NCBI GenBank assembly: GCA_024103495.1
Contig: JAGFIQ010000035.1
Location: forward strand, 1 to 36,758
From: Aridibacter famidurans
GTDB taxonomy: Bacteria > Acidobacteriota > Blastocatellia > Pyrinomonadales > Pyrinomonadaceae
Reading direction: 5' to 3'
DNA length: 36,758 nt
A program made the position numbers and the translations under genes. The notes below the pieces were generated by a model. It had not been told where the DNA came from. It searched no databases and saw only the letters and a list, made by a program, of their open reading frames with translations. How positions within the stretch are numbered: position 1 is the first letter of the stretch; each line of letters starts with the position of its first letter. Below, piece by piece: positions 15,840 to 25,029 of the stretch.

Positions 15840-17972
15840 ATGAAGTTTTTGCGTTTCGCTCTCTTCGCGGCGGTTCTTCTGTCGCTTTCCGCCTACGTTT
15901 CCGCGCAAAGGGCTCCCGCGCCTTCCCCGACGGTCGAACCGGAGGCCGCCGAGGACGTGATCCGGATAAGTTCCAAGCTCGTCCTTGTTGACGCCCTTGT
16001 CGTCGACAAGGACAACAACCAGATCAAGGACCTGAAGGCCGACGACTTCGAGATCTATCAGGACGGCAAGCGCCAGCAGATCACGAGCTTTTCGTATGTC
16101 GACGGCGCCCGCAACAGCGCGCCAGCGGGATCCCCCGGGAAAGACGGCCCGGAACGTCGCGAGAACATACCTTCCGCAGTTCCGGGGGGAACCCGCGGCC
16201 GGGTGATCACCTTCGTCATTGACGACGGTAACTGCCTTGCATCGATAGAAGGGATCGCACTCGCCCGGGACTCAGTTAAGAAGTTCATCGCGGAAAAAAT
16301 GCTCCCTGACGACAAGGTCGCCGTCTACCGAACCCGCGGGGGCAGCAGCCTTCTGCAGATGTACACTTCGAACAAGGAAGTTCTCCGGCGAGAGGTCAAC
16401 AAGGTGAGCTGGGCGCCTTCGCAGTGCGGAAGCGCGTTCGAGCCCGCCCGGGACAAATCCACGATCAAGGTAACGGGTGAAGGAGCCGAATCATTCGAAA
16501 GCGAGGCCGACAAGGAGACTCAAAAGCTGATCGCCGAGCAGGAAAGTGACAAACAGGTTATTGGATCGATCGGCGTACTCAAGTTCGTTGTTGACAGGCT
16601 TCGTGAACTCCCCGAAAGGAAACTGCTATTTTTCGTTTCTGAGGGAGTCCGGACAAATTTCTCGAGCCGCGCTTACGATGCGCTTCGGGACCTGACCGAC
16701 AGGGCAAGCCGTGCCCAGGTAGTCATCTACGCCTTTGGTGCCAAGGGCCTGTTCAATCCCGATTTCATCTCTCCGCAGGACGAGGTCCTTCCCGGCATCA
16801 TCGGCGGCACCGACAATACCTTCGCTCTTCGCGACGAGAGACAGGAAGAAGAGCGTGCTTTGAACGAGGGAATGTCGTATCTCGCTTACAGCACCGGCGG
16901 CAAGTTCATACGGAACCAGAACTCTCTGGACGACGCGATGGAAAAGGTGCTCGATGTCGAGACCGGCTATTATCTGCTGGGGTACGAGCCGGACGACGAG
17001 ATCTTCGAAGGCAAACAGTACCATCGCATTCAGATCCGGCTGAAGAGGCCGGAATTGACGGTTACATCCCGACGCGGGTTTATCGGGCGCGAGGACAAGG
17101 ACTCGGCCGCGGGATACAAGAACGCCGCGAACCCTGTCTACAAGGCGTTGGCTTCTCCGTTTGCCGAGAACTCCCTGGAAGTGAAAATGACGCCGCTTGT
17201 GAAGGGCGTCTCGAAGAAGGGCGGTTCCGTGAGGACGATCTTTCACATCGATGGCCGCGGTCTGGTTTTTACGGACGAGCCCGGCGGCTTGAAGAAGGTG
17301 GTATTGAACGTGGTGCTCGTCGCGCTCGACGACAAGGGAAGGGTCGCCGCGGAATTCAACCGCAGCTATCCGATCCGCGTCCCGGAGCGTGCTATCGATA
17401 CGATCCGCCGGAACGGGCTCGACTATTCGACAGATGTCGAGTTCTCGAAACCGGGGATCTACAGCCTTCGACTCGCCGTTCAGGATGATGCCTCCGGCCG
17501 GCTCGGGACTGCGGGCGATTACGTCGAGATCCCGAAAGAGAGTTCGAAGAACTTCACGATCGGATCGCTTGTAACGACGCGGTTCGGCGAGGGAGATACA
17601 CCGATCGTACCGGGACCGAGGCCCGTTGAAGCAGGTTTCGCACCGGTCTTCGAACGGTCGATACCTTCGCTTAGGCAGTACAAGGCCGGCGACCGGATGG
17701 CATTTGTCCTCGACATACAGGGAGCGAGACCAATCTCCGGTTCCGGAGACAGGTTCACGGCAGCGGTATCTGTTTTCGCAGAAGGAAAGCCGGTCCTTGA
17801 GCTTTCCGATGTGCGCATCCGGCTGACAGGTCCGAACGGCGTCGACAGCTTCGGGTCGATAGAACTTCCTTCGGATCTCGCTCCCGGAAGCTACATCCTG
17901 CAGATAACGATCACCGACAAAGCGGACCGCAAGACGGCGTCACGGTGGATCGACTTCGAGGTTATCGACTAA
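15840..17972 (+). CDS. Secreted VWFA-related protein (acidobacterial type)
   Basis: A 710-residue exported protein. After a signal peptide (residues 1-22, ending SAYVSAQ) comes the segment VLVDALVVDKDNNQIKDLKA with DDFEIYQDGKRQQI, the hallmark of the 'VWFA-related Acidobacterial domain' family. A von Willebrand A fold follows, about 115-395. The metal-site motif, normally DxSxS, reads DDGNC here (Asp128 to Cys132), so normal metal-dependent adhesion is doubtful. The remaining 300 residues are beta-rich, Ig-like segments. A ribosome site GGAG precedes ATG 15840. The role is unknown; proteins of this family are abundant in Acidobacteriota and presumed to be extracellular or periplasmic. Confidence 0.87.
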   Translation: MKFLRFALFAAVLLSLSAYVSAQRAPAPSPTVEPEAAEDVIRISSKLVLVDALVVDKDNNQIKDLKADDFEIYQDGKRQQITSFSYVDGARNSAPAGSPGKDGPERRENIPSAVPGGTRGRVITFVIDDGNCLASIEGIALARDSVKKFIAEKMLPDDKVAVYRTRGGSSLLQMYTSNKEVLRREVNKVSWAPSQCGSAFEPARDKSTIKVTGEGAESFESEADKETQKLIAEQESDKQVIGSIGVLKFVVDRLRELPERKLLFFVSEGVRTNFSSRAYDALRDLTDRASRAQVVIYAFGAKGLFNPDFISPQDEVLPGIIGGTDNTFALRDERQEEERALNEGMSYLAYSTGGKFIRNQNSLDDAMEKVLDVETGYYLLGYEPDDEIFEGKQYHRIQIRLKRPELTVTSRRGFIGREDKDSAAGYKNAANPVYKALASPFAENSLEVKMTPLVKGVSKKGGSVRTIFHIDGRGLVFTDEPGGLKKVVLNVVLVALDDKGRVAAEFNRSYPIRVPERAIDTIRRNGLDYSTDVEFSKPGIYSLRLAVQDDASGRLGTAGDYVEIPKESSKNFTIGSLVTTRFGEGDTPIVPGPRPVEAGFAPVFERSIPSLRQYKAGDRMAFVLDIQGARPISGSGDRFTAAVSVFAEGKPVLELSDVRIRLTGPNGVDSFGSIELPSDLAPGSYILQITITDKADRKTASRWIDFEVID

Positions 17973-17991
17973 AAGAGATAACATTTCTTCT

Positions 17992-19914
17992 ATGGATCTT
18001 GTCGTCGGGACCGCAGGACATATCGATCACGGAAAGACCGCGTTGGTGAAGGCCCTCACAGGTGTCGACGCGGACCGCCTTCCCGAAGAAAAACAAAGAG
18101 GAATAACGATCGACCTGGGATTCGCCGATCTTGCGCTAGGCGGGTCCCGGATCAGTTTCGTCGACGTCCCGGGCCACGAGCGGTTCGTAAAGAATATGCT
18201 CGCCGGCGCCGGCGGCATCGATCTGGTGATGCTGGTGATCGCGGCGGACGAAGGAGTGATGCCCCAGACCCGCGAGCATTTCGAGATCTGCCGGCTGCTC
18301 GGAACGAAGAGCGGCCTGATCGTTCTGACGAAGACCGATCTTGTCGAGGAAGATTTCCTCGACCTGGTCGAGCTCGACGCGGCTGAACTCGTCGAGGGGT
18401 CCTTCCTCGAGAACGCCCCGGTGATCCGGTCCTCGGCAAAAAGCGGCGACGGGATCGAAGAGATCCGCGAGCACCTGAAGGCTGCGGCCGAGTCGCTTCC
18501 CGCGCGGGAAGAACTATTCTCGACGCGCCTGCCGATCGACCGAAGTTTCTCCGTAAAGGGTTTCGGGACTGTCGTCACGGGTACGCTTCTCTCAGGCCAG
18601 GTAAAGATCGGTGACGAGATGGAGATCCTTCCGACCGGGCGTAAAGTGCGCGTACGCGGGATTCAGACGCACGGAGACCAGGTGGATTCGGCGCGAGCCG
18701 GAAGGCGCACGGCGGTAAACCTTGCGGGGATCGAACACGATGAGATCTCGCGCGGAATGGTGCTCGCGGAACCGGGTGCGTTCGAGCCGACCCAGATCAT
18801 CGACGCGCACGTCGAGGTTCTTCCTGCGTCGGACAAACCATTGAGATCGAGACAGAGGGTCAGGGCTCACATCGGCACAGCCGAAGTCCTGGCACGCGTC
18901 GACGTCCTGAACACGGAGAAGATGATCGCGCCCGGGGACGCGGGTCTGATCCAGCTGCGTTTCGAAGCTCCAGTTGTTACTGTCCCGTCAGACAGATTCA
19001 TTATCCGCAGATACTCGCCGCAGATCACGATCGCGGGCGGCACGGTCCTCGAATCGTCTGCGCGAAAGCACAGGCGCAAAGAATTCGGAAAGGTGACGGA
19101 CTCGCTCGGCGCTATCTTCGAAGGAAGCCTGTCGCCCGGGCTCGTCGTACGTGCGGCGGCAGCATCGGGAGGGATCGCGGGACGCACGTTCCGGGAGGTC
19201 CGGGGCCGTACGGGTCTCAGCGACGGGCTTCTGGAAACCGAGCTCGAGAAGCTGAAGGACGCCGGAGAGGTCATCTTGACGGACGGCGTCTGTGTTCCCG
19301 CGGGCGAATTCTCCGAACTCAGGAAAACGATCCTGGATCTGGTGACGGTACACCACAAGGCGGACCCGCTGTCGACCGGAATGCGGCGCGAGACTTTGCG
19401 CGAAAAGGCCGGCGGATATGTTCCGGAAGAGGTGTTTCGAGGAGTACTGGCGGCGTTGGAGGAAGAAGGTGCGGTAGCGTCCGAGAAAGATGTCGTCCGC
19501 ATCGCCTCCCACACGCGGGACCTTTCGCCGGAAGGAAAGCAGGTTCTCGAACGGCTGACGGCGATGTATTCCGAGGCCGGGCTTGAACCTCCCGCGCTCA
19601 AGGAATCTTTGCCGGAAGCCGCGCGCGGGACCGGGATACGCACGGAAGAAGCGAGGAAGATCTTCCAAATGCTGGTCGAATCTTCAGAAGTGCTGAAAGT
19701 GACGGATGAGTTCTTCTTCGCGAAGTCGGCGGTGTCGGAGTTGATCGGCAAGCTGAGGAGTTACGCCGAGACGGAAGCCGAGAACCGCCTGATCACCGTT
19801 CCGGAATTCAAAGACTTGGCGGGCATTTCGAGAAAGTACGCGATACCTCTGCTGGAATATCTTGACGCGGTCAAGGTGACCAGGCGGGCGGGGGATAAGC
19901 GGCTGATTTTGTGA
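17992..19914 (+). CDS. selB: SelB, selenocysteine-specific translation elongation factor
   Basis: GTPase that delivers selenocysteinyl-tRNA to the ribosome at UGA codons followed by a SECIS hairpin. The 640-residue product has P-loop GHIDHGKT (9-16), switch region [16 protein letters not shown] and the TKTD guanine-specificity motif. EF-Tu-like domains 2 and 3 reach about residue 340, and the C-terminal part (about 370-640) is made of winged helices that bind the SECIS. Length and order are normal for bacterial SelB. It starts 19 bases after the preceding stop. No selA, selD, tRNA-Sec or recoded gene is seen in the window, so those must lie elsewhere. Confidence 0.95.
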   Translation: MDLVVGTAGHIDHGKTALVKALTGVDADRLPEEKQRGITIDLGFADLALGGSRISFVDVPGHERFVKNMLAGAGGIDLVMLVIAADEGVMPQTREHFEICRLLGTKSGLIVLTKTDLVEEDFLDLVELDAAELVEGSFLENAPVIRSSAKSGDGIEEIREHLKAAAESLPAREELFSTRLPIDRSFSVKGFGTVVTGTLLSGQVKIGDEMEILPTGRKVRVRGIQTHGDQVDSARAGRRTAVNLAGIEHDEISRGMVLAEPGAFEPTQIIDAHVEVLPASDKPLRSRQRVRAHIGTAEVLARVDVLNTEKMIAPGDAGLIQLRFEAPVVTVPSDRFIIRRYSPQITIAGGTVLESSARKHRRKEFGKVTDSLGAIFEGSLSPGLVVRAAAASGGIAGRTFREVRGRTGLSDGLLETELEKLKDAGEVILTDGVCVPAGEFSELRKTILDLVTVHHKADPLSTGMRRETLREKAGGYVPEEVFRGVLAALEEEGAVASEKDVVRIASHTRDLSPEGKQVLERLTAMYSEAGLEPPALKESLPEAARGTGIRTEEARKIFQMLVESSEVLKVTDEFFFAKSAVSELIGKLRSYAETEAENRLITVPEFKDLAGISRKYAIPLLEYLDAVKVTRRAGDKRLIL

Positions 19915-20345
19915 GTCCGGTCAGTCTGTCGGGTCTATCGAGTGTGTCGAGTCTGGCGGGTCTGGTGAGTCTGTCGGGTCTTTCGAGTCTATCGGGTCTG
20001 GCGGGTCTGTCGAGTCTTTCGAGTCGTTAGTCTATCGCGTCCTGAGTCGCGCAGCGACGGCCTGCTTTTAGCCGTGGGTAAGCCCGAAGGGCGCCACCCA
20101 CGGAACAAGTCGAAAGATCCTTCGTAGTCGCGTAGCGACGGCACCGCGTTCCATCGTCACGCGAACTGCAGAATAAACGGCAGCGCAAAGCGCTGCTCTA
20201 AACGAATTTCATTGAACAACGATCAGTGCTCATCGATCAATGGGTCCTCAAAAACGAGATCGCTTTTGTTATTGGGTGATCGAATCAATCCGCCAACGCG
20301 ATTCCGCCATTGATCGTTGATCGATGAACACTGACCATTGAAGCG
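19915..20345. repeat. Gap between convergent genes: 9-base tandem array, hairpins, inverted repeat
   Basis: Directly after the selB stop, 19915-20038 is a degenerate array of the 9-base word TCGRGTCTR. A CCGTGGGT...ACCCACGG hairpin follows at 20072-20103. At 20181-20204 is a reversed copy of CGTTTAGAGCAGCGCTTTGC (forward copies at 25841 and 25962). Positions 20208-20243 and 20307-20342 form an imperfect inverted repeat with ATCGATCAATGG words, ending just before the converging gene, where it could terminate both transcripts. Confidence 0.8.
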
Positions 20346-21590
20346 CTAGCGTTTTACCACCGTATACTCGATCCTTCGGTTGTCGAACCGGCCTTCTTCG
20401 GTATCGTTGGTCGCCTTCGGCTGAGACTCGCCGTATCCCTTGGTCGTCAGGATGGTCGGACGCACCGTGCCGACGTTCACAAGGAAATCCTTCACCGCGT
20501 TCGCCCTACGGTCCGAGAGCGCCTGGTTGTGAGCGTCCGATCCCTTGTCATCCGTATGCCCGCCGATCTCGATAGTCACCGTGTCGGGCAGTTTCTTCAT
20601 ATGCGACGCCGCCTTCGTCAGGATCCGCTTGCGAGGTTCCGGAATGTCCGATTTATCTGTTTCGAAATTGATGATCAGCCAGTTCAGCGCCTTGATAAGT
20701 CGGTCCAGGTCAGGCGGATCGCCCAGCGTGTCGAGAATCTGTTCCGCGCATCGTTCGCGGTCCTCGACCACTCGCGTCTGATCGCAGGCGGCCTCGGACA
20801 TCGTGTTTCCCGCGTCCGATCTCCGGCAGGATGCAATGATGGGCCTCGGATTGATTCCTCCCTGGAGATTGACCTTGATCGGGTCGCACTGCCAGCCGGG
20901 ATTCTTGACCTCGATCGTTCTGTCTCCGGCGTCGAGCCCGCTCAGAACGTGCTCGTTCTTCGTCGAAGCGACTCCCCAGCTCCCCTCGTTGTCGATGTGG
21001 AAACGGCTGCCGATCGGCGCACCCTGGACGACAACCTCGTAACCGCCGCCGCGCAAGAATAGAAAATAGACCCCAACGATGACGATCAAAGCGAAGAAGA
21101 ACATCGTCATCAGTCCGGCCGTAACCCAGAACCAGGCCGGGATCCCGCCCTGCTTTCTCTTTTCCTTTCGTTCTTCCTCGACCCTCTCGGTCGGCGTAGG
21201 CGGGATCTGGAACTTCTTCCGGTCGAGCTCGGGGATATGAATGACGTGTTTGGTGACGCCGGTATCGACATCTTCGCCGCCGAAATCGTCGTCGTCAGCC
21301 TCGAACGCCTCGCCGAGGTTGATGTTCGCCTGGGTCATTCCCCAGTCGGGCTGCTCCGCACTTTCCGATCCTTTGTAAGTATCGTCGTACTCGTCCCTTC
21401 CCTTGTCTTCCAGAGAGGAGTTGTAATTGATGACGGTCTTTCCCCAGTCATCGGCAGGCGCCTCGGAAGCGGAACTGTACGGCGTGTTATCCCAATCGTC
21501 CGATTCGTCATCGTGTATGTCGATGTTCGGCGTGGTCTTGGAATAATCGTCGGGCGGCGGATTTTTTGGCGGTTTCTTGGAATCGCTCAC
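20346..21590 (-). CDS. OmpA-domain protein with one membrane helix and acidic N-terminus
   Basis: A 414-residue protein. Residues 1-145 are acidic, probably disordered and cytoplasmic, with a threefold DW(D/G)xT motif (DWDNT at 32-36, DWGKT at 48-52, DWGMT at 82-86), two of them followed by xxxNxN. One membrane helix spans about 152-179. A PEGA-like beta domain follows (about 183-255), then the OmpA-like peptidoglycan-binding domain (about 305-412), with IGGHTDDKGSDAHNQALSDRR and the end NRRIEYTVVK. It probably tethers the cell wall while exposing the threonine motifs to the cytoplasm, possibly to kinases or FHA domains (inference). It lies 128 bases downstream of the VWA gene on the same strand. 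Confidence 0.85.
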   Translation of the reverse strand: MSDSKKPPKNPPPDDYSKTTPNIDIHDDESDDWDNTPYSSASEAPADDWGKTVINYNSSLEDKGRDEYDDTYKGSESAEQPDWGMTQANINLGEAFEADDDDFGGEDVDTGVTKHVIHIPELDRKKFQIPPTPTERVEEERKEKRKQGGIPAWFWVTAGLMTMFFFALIVIVGVYFLFLRGGGYEVVVQGAPIGSRFHIDNEGSWGVASTKNEHVLSGLDAGDRTIEVKNPGWQCDPIKVNLQGGINPRPIIASCRRSDAGNTMSEAACDQTRVVEDRERCAEQILDTLGDPPDLDRLIKALNWLIINFETDKSDIPEPRKRILTKAASHMKKLPDTVTIEIGGHTDDKGSDAHNQALSDRRANAVKDFLVNVGTVRPTILTTKGYGESQPKATNDTEEGRFDNRRIEYTVVKR

Positions 21591-21718
21591 TTGTCATTCT
21601 CCCGGACAGGCGTCTCGCCCGTCCGCTTGCCGATACGGGATCGGCGCAAACCCGGAAATCCCTTTGCGATGGGGCCTTCGAGCGCTAACAAGGATAACAC
21701 AGAGGCGGCTTGTTTACC

Positions 21719-22636
21719 TTATTTGATGTTCGGCGGCTGGGATGCCTTGAGGCGAATGTTTATGCCTTCCCCGCCCGTCACGAACAGCCGTCGCGCGTCG
21801 TAGGAAGACGTATTGGTGGGGAAGTAAGACAGGAGATATCTGTTCTTTCGAAGTTCGTCGCAGATGAATTTCGCGGCCTCCTTCGCCTTTGCAAACTCGA
21901 ACGAGACGCCGCCTGTGTCCTTTGTTACCTCGTCAATGACCTTGCCTGCCTTCGGCGAATAGCGCCTGTACGCGCCTCCGGTCCGGTCTTTCATCTGAAG
22001 AGCGTAAACGGTAACGTCCTTGTCGAGCAGCTCGCGCAGCATTCCCTCATACGGCGTCTTGCTTCCGCGGTCCAGGCCGTCGCCTACCACGACTATCGCG
22101 GTCTTTCTCGTGCCGGGCATCAGCGGGACCAGCACTTCGGCGACCGTCGCGTTCAGCGCGTCGAAAAGGAAGGGATTCCCCTGTTTGCGGAAAGTCTCCA
22201 GCGAGGACTTCATCTTGTCCGGATCATCGGTCCACTCCTGGATGATCTCCGGTTTCTCGTCGTAAGCGATGACGAACAACTGGTCGCCGTCATAGATCTC
22301 GTAAGCGAACTCCATCACCGCATTCTTCAGCTCTTCCATACTGACGGGGACGGTTTGCGAATTGTCGACAAGGATCACAATGCGGGACGGAGAAGGATCG
22401 TAGCTGAAGTTCTTGATCTTCTGTTCTACTGCGTTTTCGTACAGGTACAGATCGGCGGCGCGAATCGGCTCTTCCTTCCCGTCCGTCCTGATGGCCGTCA
22501 CGGACAGGATCGTGCCTTCAAGCGCACTCGTGCTGCTACGGTTGCTGTGTCCCGACTGGGACCAGGCCGCAGACGCGAGCGCTAACAAGAGACAGATTGC
22601 CGAGGCGGTTCTCGTGGCCGGATCTTTCAACATCAT
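21719..22636 (-). CDS. Secreted von Willebrand A domain protein
   Basis: A 305-residue exported protein with a signal peptide (residues 1-26, ending SAAWSQ) and an N-terminal strand domain (ILSVTAIRTDGKEEPIRAAD then LYLYENAVEQKI) like that of the acidobacterial VWFA proteins. The VWA fold begins RIVILVDNSQTV, where DNSQT is an intact metal-site motif; later ones include VVVGDGLDRGS. It starts at ATG 22636, overlapping by four bases the stop of the fmdB-like gene, so the two are translationally coupled. The ligand is unknown. In contrast to the larger VWFA protein at 15840, its metal site is conserved. Confidence 0.85.
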   Translation of the reverse strand: MMLKDPATRTASAICLLLALASAAWSQSGHSNRSSTSALEGTILSVTAIRTDGKEEPIRAADLYLYENAVEQKIKNFSYDPSPSRIVILVDNSQTVPVSMEELKNAVMEFAYEIYDGDQLFVIAYDEKPEIIQEWTDDPDKMKSSLETFRKQGNPFLFDALNATVAEVLVPLMPGTRKTAIVVVGDGLDRGSKTPYEGMLRELLDKDVTVYALQMKDRTGGAYRRYSPKAGKVIDEVTKDTGGVSFEFAKAKEAAKFICDELRKNRYLLSYFPTNTSSYDARRLFVTGGEGINIRLKASQPPNIK

Positions 22637-22953
22637 TCTTTCTTGTCTGATTTGGCTTCGGGCTTTCCTTCCGGTTTGCCCTCTTTCTTGGTTTCCCCCT
22701 CTGATGCGGCTTTCGGCGGGTCGGTTGATTCGCCTCCCTTTGAGCCTTCCTTCGAAGCAGAATCGCCGTTCTTCTTACCGGCGTAGTCGGTCACGTACCA
22801 GCCCTCACCTTTGAACTGAAATCCGGACAGCGACCACTGTTTCGCAAGTTCGCCCCCGCACTCTTCACAGGTTTTCAGAGGCTCGTCGGTCGTCTTTTGG
22901 ATCTTTTCGACGTGAGTGCCGCAGTTCAGGCACTTGTATTCATAAATTGGCAT
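22633..22953 (-). CDS. FmdB-type zinc ribbon protein
   Basis: The 106-residue product has the FmdB/CxxC_CxxC_SSSS start MPIYEYKCLNCGTHVEKIQK and a second pair CEECGG, giving a four-cysteine zinc site in residues 8-38, followed by the family's aromatic FQFKGEGWYVTDY. The tail from residue 60 is a highly charged Lys/Glu/Gly-rich, low-complexity segment. The family has been named after a formamidase regulator, but its general function is unknown. First gene of a coupled pair with the VWA gene; GGAG stands about 14 bases before ATG. Confidence 0.9.
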   Translation of the reverse strand: MPIYEYKCLNCGTHVEKIQKTTDEPLKTCEECGGELAKQWSLSGFQFKGEGWYVTDYAGKKNGDSASKEGSKGGESTDPPKAASEGETKKEGKPEGKPEAKSDKKE

Positions 22954-23081
22954 TGGAAAACTGACTCCAAACGATAGTTTACCGCGAATAAGATTATAGA
23001 AATCGGGCTCTCCTCAACGCAAATACCCGGAAATGGCCAAAGGGAAGGTTACGAAAAGGGGCTTCGGTCCCGGAGAAGCAT

Positions 23082-23657
23082 ATGAAGAAGATATTGAGTT
23101 CGTTTTTAGCGGGAGCCCTGCTTGCCGCGGGTTTATTCGCGCAGGACGAAGGAGCGCTGAAGACCGTGGCATCCGTCGATCTTGACCGGTACAAGGGCAA
23201 GTGGTTCGAGATCGCAAGGTATCCGAACAAGTTCCAGAAGAAGTGCGTCGGCAACACTACTGCGACGTACACGATCGAGAGCGACGGCGATATAGAAGTG
23301 CTGAACGAGTGCCTCAAGAAGAACGGCAAAATGGACCGGGCGAAGGGAGAGGCCAGGATCGTGGACGAAAGCACTAACGCGAAGCTCGAGGTGCGGTTTG
23401 CCCCGGCGTTCCTCTCGTTCCTGCCGTTCGTGTGGGGCGACTATTGGGTGATCGATCTGGCCGAGGACTACAGTTACGCGGTCGTGGGAGATCCGAAGCG
23501 GGAGTACCTTTGGATCCTGAGCCGCACGCCGGAGCTTGAGACATCCGTTTATCAGGAGATCCTGCGCAGCGTCGAAGAGAAGGGATTCGATCCTGGCAAG
23601 CTTGTCAAAACGCCTCAGAATGTGGAAGTTCTGAAAGGCCAGGTGATAGGGGAGTGA
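23082..23657 (+). CDS. Lipocalin, Blc-like
   Basis: A 191-residue exported lipocalin. Signal peptide MKKILSSFLAGALLAAGLFA, then the lipocalin signature DRYKGKWFEIARYPNKFQ (residues 35-52), the central GDYWVIDLAEDYSYAVVGDP and LWILSRTPEL, all as in bacterial lipocalin Blc. It lacks the usual lipobox cysteine near the cleavage site, so it is probably soluble in the periplasm rather than lipid-anchored. Blc proteins bind fatty acids or lysophospholipids and are linked to envelope stress. A good ribosome site (CGGAGAAG) precedes ATG 23082; it is divergent from the fmdB-like gene. Confidence 0.9.
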   Translation: MKKILSSFLAGALLAAGLFAQDEGALKTVASVDLDRYKGKWFEIARYPNKFQKKCVGNTTATYTIESDGDIEVLNECLKKNGKMDRAKGEARIVDESTNAKLEVRFAPAFLSFLPFVWGDYWVIDLAEDYSYAVVGDPKREYLWILSRTPELETSVYQEILRSVEEKGFDPGKLVKTPQNVEVLKGQVIGE

Positions 23658-24009
23658 AGTAGGTTCAGTCTATCGAGTCTATCGAGTCTATCGAGTCTAT
23701 CGAGTCTGTCGAGTCTGTCGAGTCTGACGGGTCTGTCGAGTCTGACGGGTCTGTCGGGCGTAGGGTTCGGAGTCGCATAGCGACGACGTGAGTTTAGCCG
23801 TGGGTAAGCCCGAAGGGCGCAGCCCACGGTAAAGAAGCCCCCAAACATTCTCAGCCGCTTTAGCGGCGATATGTTTGTAGTGTTCGCGAACGTATTCGCT
23901 TCGCTCACTGCACGCGAGACGCGTAGCGACGGCCTGCCTGCTCTGCGGTTCAATTCTTCTACCCGTCGCTACCGTTCCGGGTACTCATTCATTGGTCAAT
24001 GATCGATGG
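23658..24009. repeat. Gap with 9-base tandem array and hairpins
   Basis: Soon after the lipocalin stop, 23665-23758 is a regular array of GTCTATCGA and variants (9-base period, about ten units). A CCGTGGG...CCCACGG hairpin follows at 23798-23829, CGCGTAGCG-type palindromes, a member of the CCCGGAGCGG family at 23962-23985 (inverted), and a short ATTGGTCAATGATCGATGG motif at 23992-24015 that resembles the inverted repeat near 20307. No gene is seen. Confidence 0.8.
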
Positions 24010-25029
24010 TCAATGGTCATTGACTGCCGCCGCTTCCGCGGCCTCTTCCCCATTCTCATGCTCCGCGAGAAAACGCTCCGCATCGATCGCAGCCATACAA
24101 CCTGTTCCCGCCGCGGTGACCGCCTGCCGGTAGTAGCTGTCCTGCGCGTCGCCGGAAGCGAAGACGCCTTCGATGTTGGTCTTCATCGACGAGCCCTCGG
24201 TCTTGATGTAGCCGACGTCGTCCATCTCGAGCCAATCCTTGAACAGGTCGGTGTTCGGCTTGTGGCCGATCGCGATGAAGACGCCGCCGGTGGCGAAATC
24301 CGTTTCTTCGCCCGATACATTGTTATATAGACGGACGGATGTGACGCCTTCGTCCTGGGAACCGAGGATCTCCCTGACCTCAGTGTTCCAGAGCACTTCT
24401 ATCTTCGGGTCCTTGAGCGCGCGGTCCTGCATTATCGCCGATGCGCGAAACTCGTCGCGGCGGTGGACGATCGTGACCTTCGAGGCGAATCGGGTCAGGA
24501 ACGTCGCCTCTTCCATCGCCGTGTCGCCGCCTCCGACAACTACAACGGGCTTCTCTCGGAAGAAGAACCCGTCGCAGGTCGCGCAGGCCGATACGCCGTT
24601 TCCTCCCAAGCCGTTCGGAACCGGATCTTCGCCGGGGATGCCGAGCCACTTCGCCGAAGCGCCGGTCGCTATGATCAGCGTATCCGCCTTGATCACGGTC
24701 GTGATGTCTTCCGCGTCCTCGCTCGTTTTCCCGTAGAGCGTGAACGGCCGCTCGGACAGATCGACGCGGTCGATCCACGTCTGTAGGAACTCGGTTCCGA
24801 ACCTCGCCGCCTGCCCTCGGAATTCTTCCATAAGCGCGGGTCCCATAATTCCATCCGCAAAGCCCGGATAGTTCTCGACATCGGTCGTGATGGTGAGCTG
24901 CCCGCCGGGCTGAGGGCCCTCGACGACGACGGGATCCAGTTGAGCGCGTGCCGCGTAGATCGCGGCGGTAAGTCCCGCGGGCCCGGAGCCTAGAATGACT
25001 ACTTTCTTATGGATCTCTTGTAGTGACAT
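24010..25029 (-). CDS. trxB: Thioredoxin-disulfide reductase
   Basis: NADPH-dependent flavoenzyme that reduces thioredoxin. The 339-residue product has the FAD-binding GSGPAG (14-19), the redox-active CATC (Cys149 and Cys152), the NADPH-binding GGGDTA (166-171) followed by a HRRDEFRAS phosphate-binding segment, and the C-terminal FAD motif GVFASGDAQD. The length is slightly above average because of an acidic, alanine-rich tail (ENGEEAAEAAAVNDH). The gene is alone on the minus strand between + strand genes. ATG 25029 follows a TGAGGT stretch 13 or so bases upstream. Confidence 0.96.
   Translation of the reverse strand: MSLQEIHKKVVILGSGPAGLTAAIYAARAQLDPVVVEGPQPGGQLTITTDVENYPGFADGIMGPALMEEFRGQAARFGTEFLQTWIDRVDLSERPFTLYGKTSEDAEDITTVIKADTLIIATGASAKWLGIPGEDPVPNGLGGNGVSACATCDGFFFREKPVVVVGGGDTAMEEATFLTRFASKVTIVHRRDEFRASAIMQDRALKDPKIEVLWNTEVREILGSQDEGVTSVRLYNNVSGEETDFATGGVFIAIGHKPNTDLFKDWLEMDDVGYIKTEGSSMKTNIEGVFASGDAQDSYYRQAVTAAGTGCMAAIDAERFLAEHENGEEAAEAAAVNDH

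Noticed and set aside
18867..19751. 294-residue minus-strand frame opposite selB
   Set aside because: Ser/Pro/Arg-rich shadow of a clear gene.
19915..20038. CRISPR array
   Set aside because: The 9-base units are contiguous and degenerate, with no spacers of constant length and no cas genes.
23615..23953. 112-residue minus-strand frame with RLDRLDRLD repeats
   Set aside because: It is the translation of the 9-base tandem array and the following hairpin; it overlaps the lipocalin end and has no plausible start.
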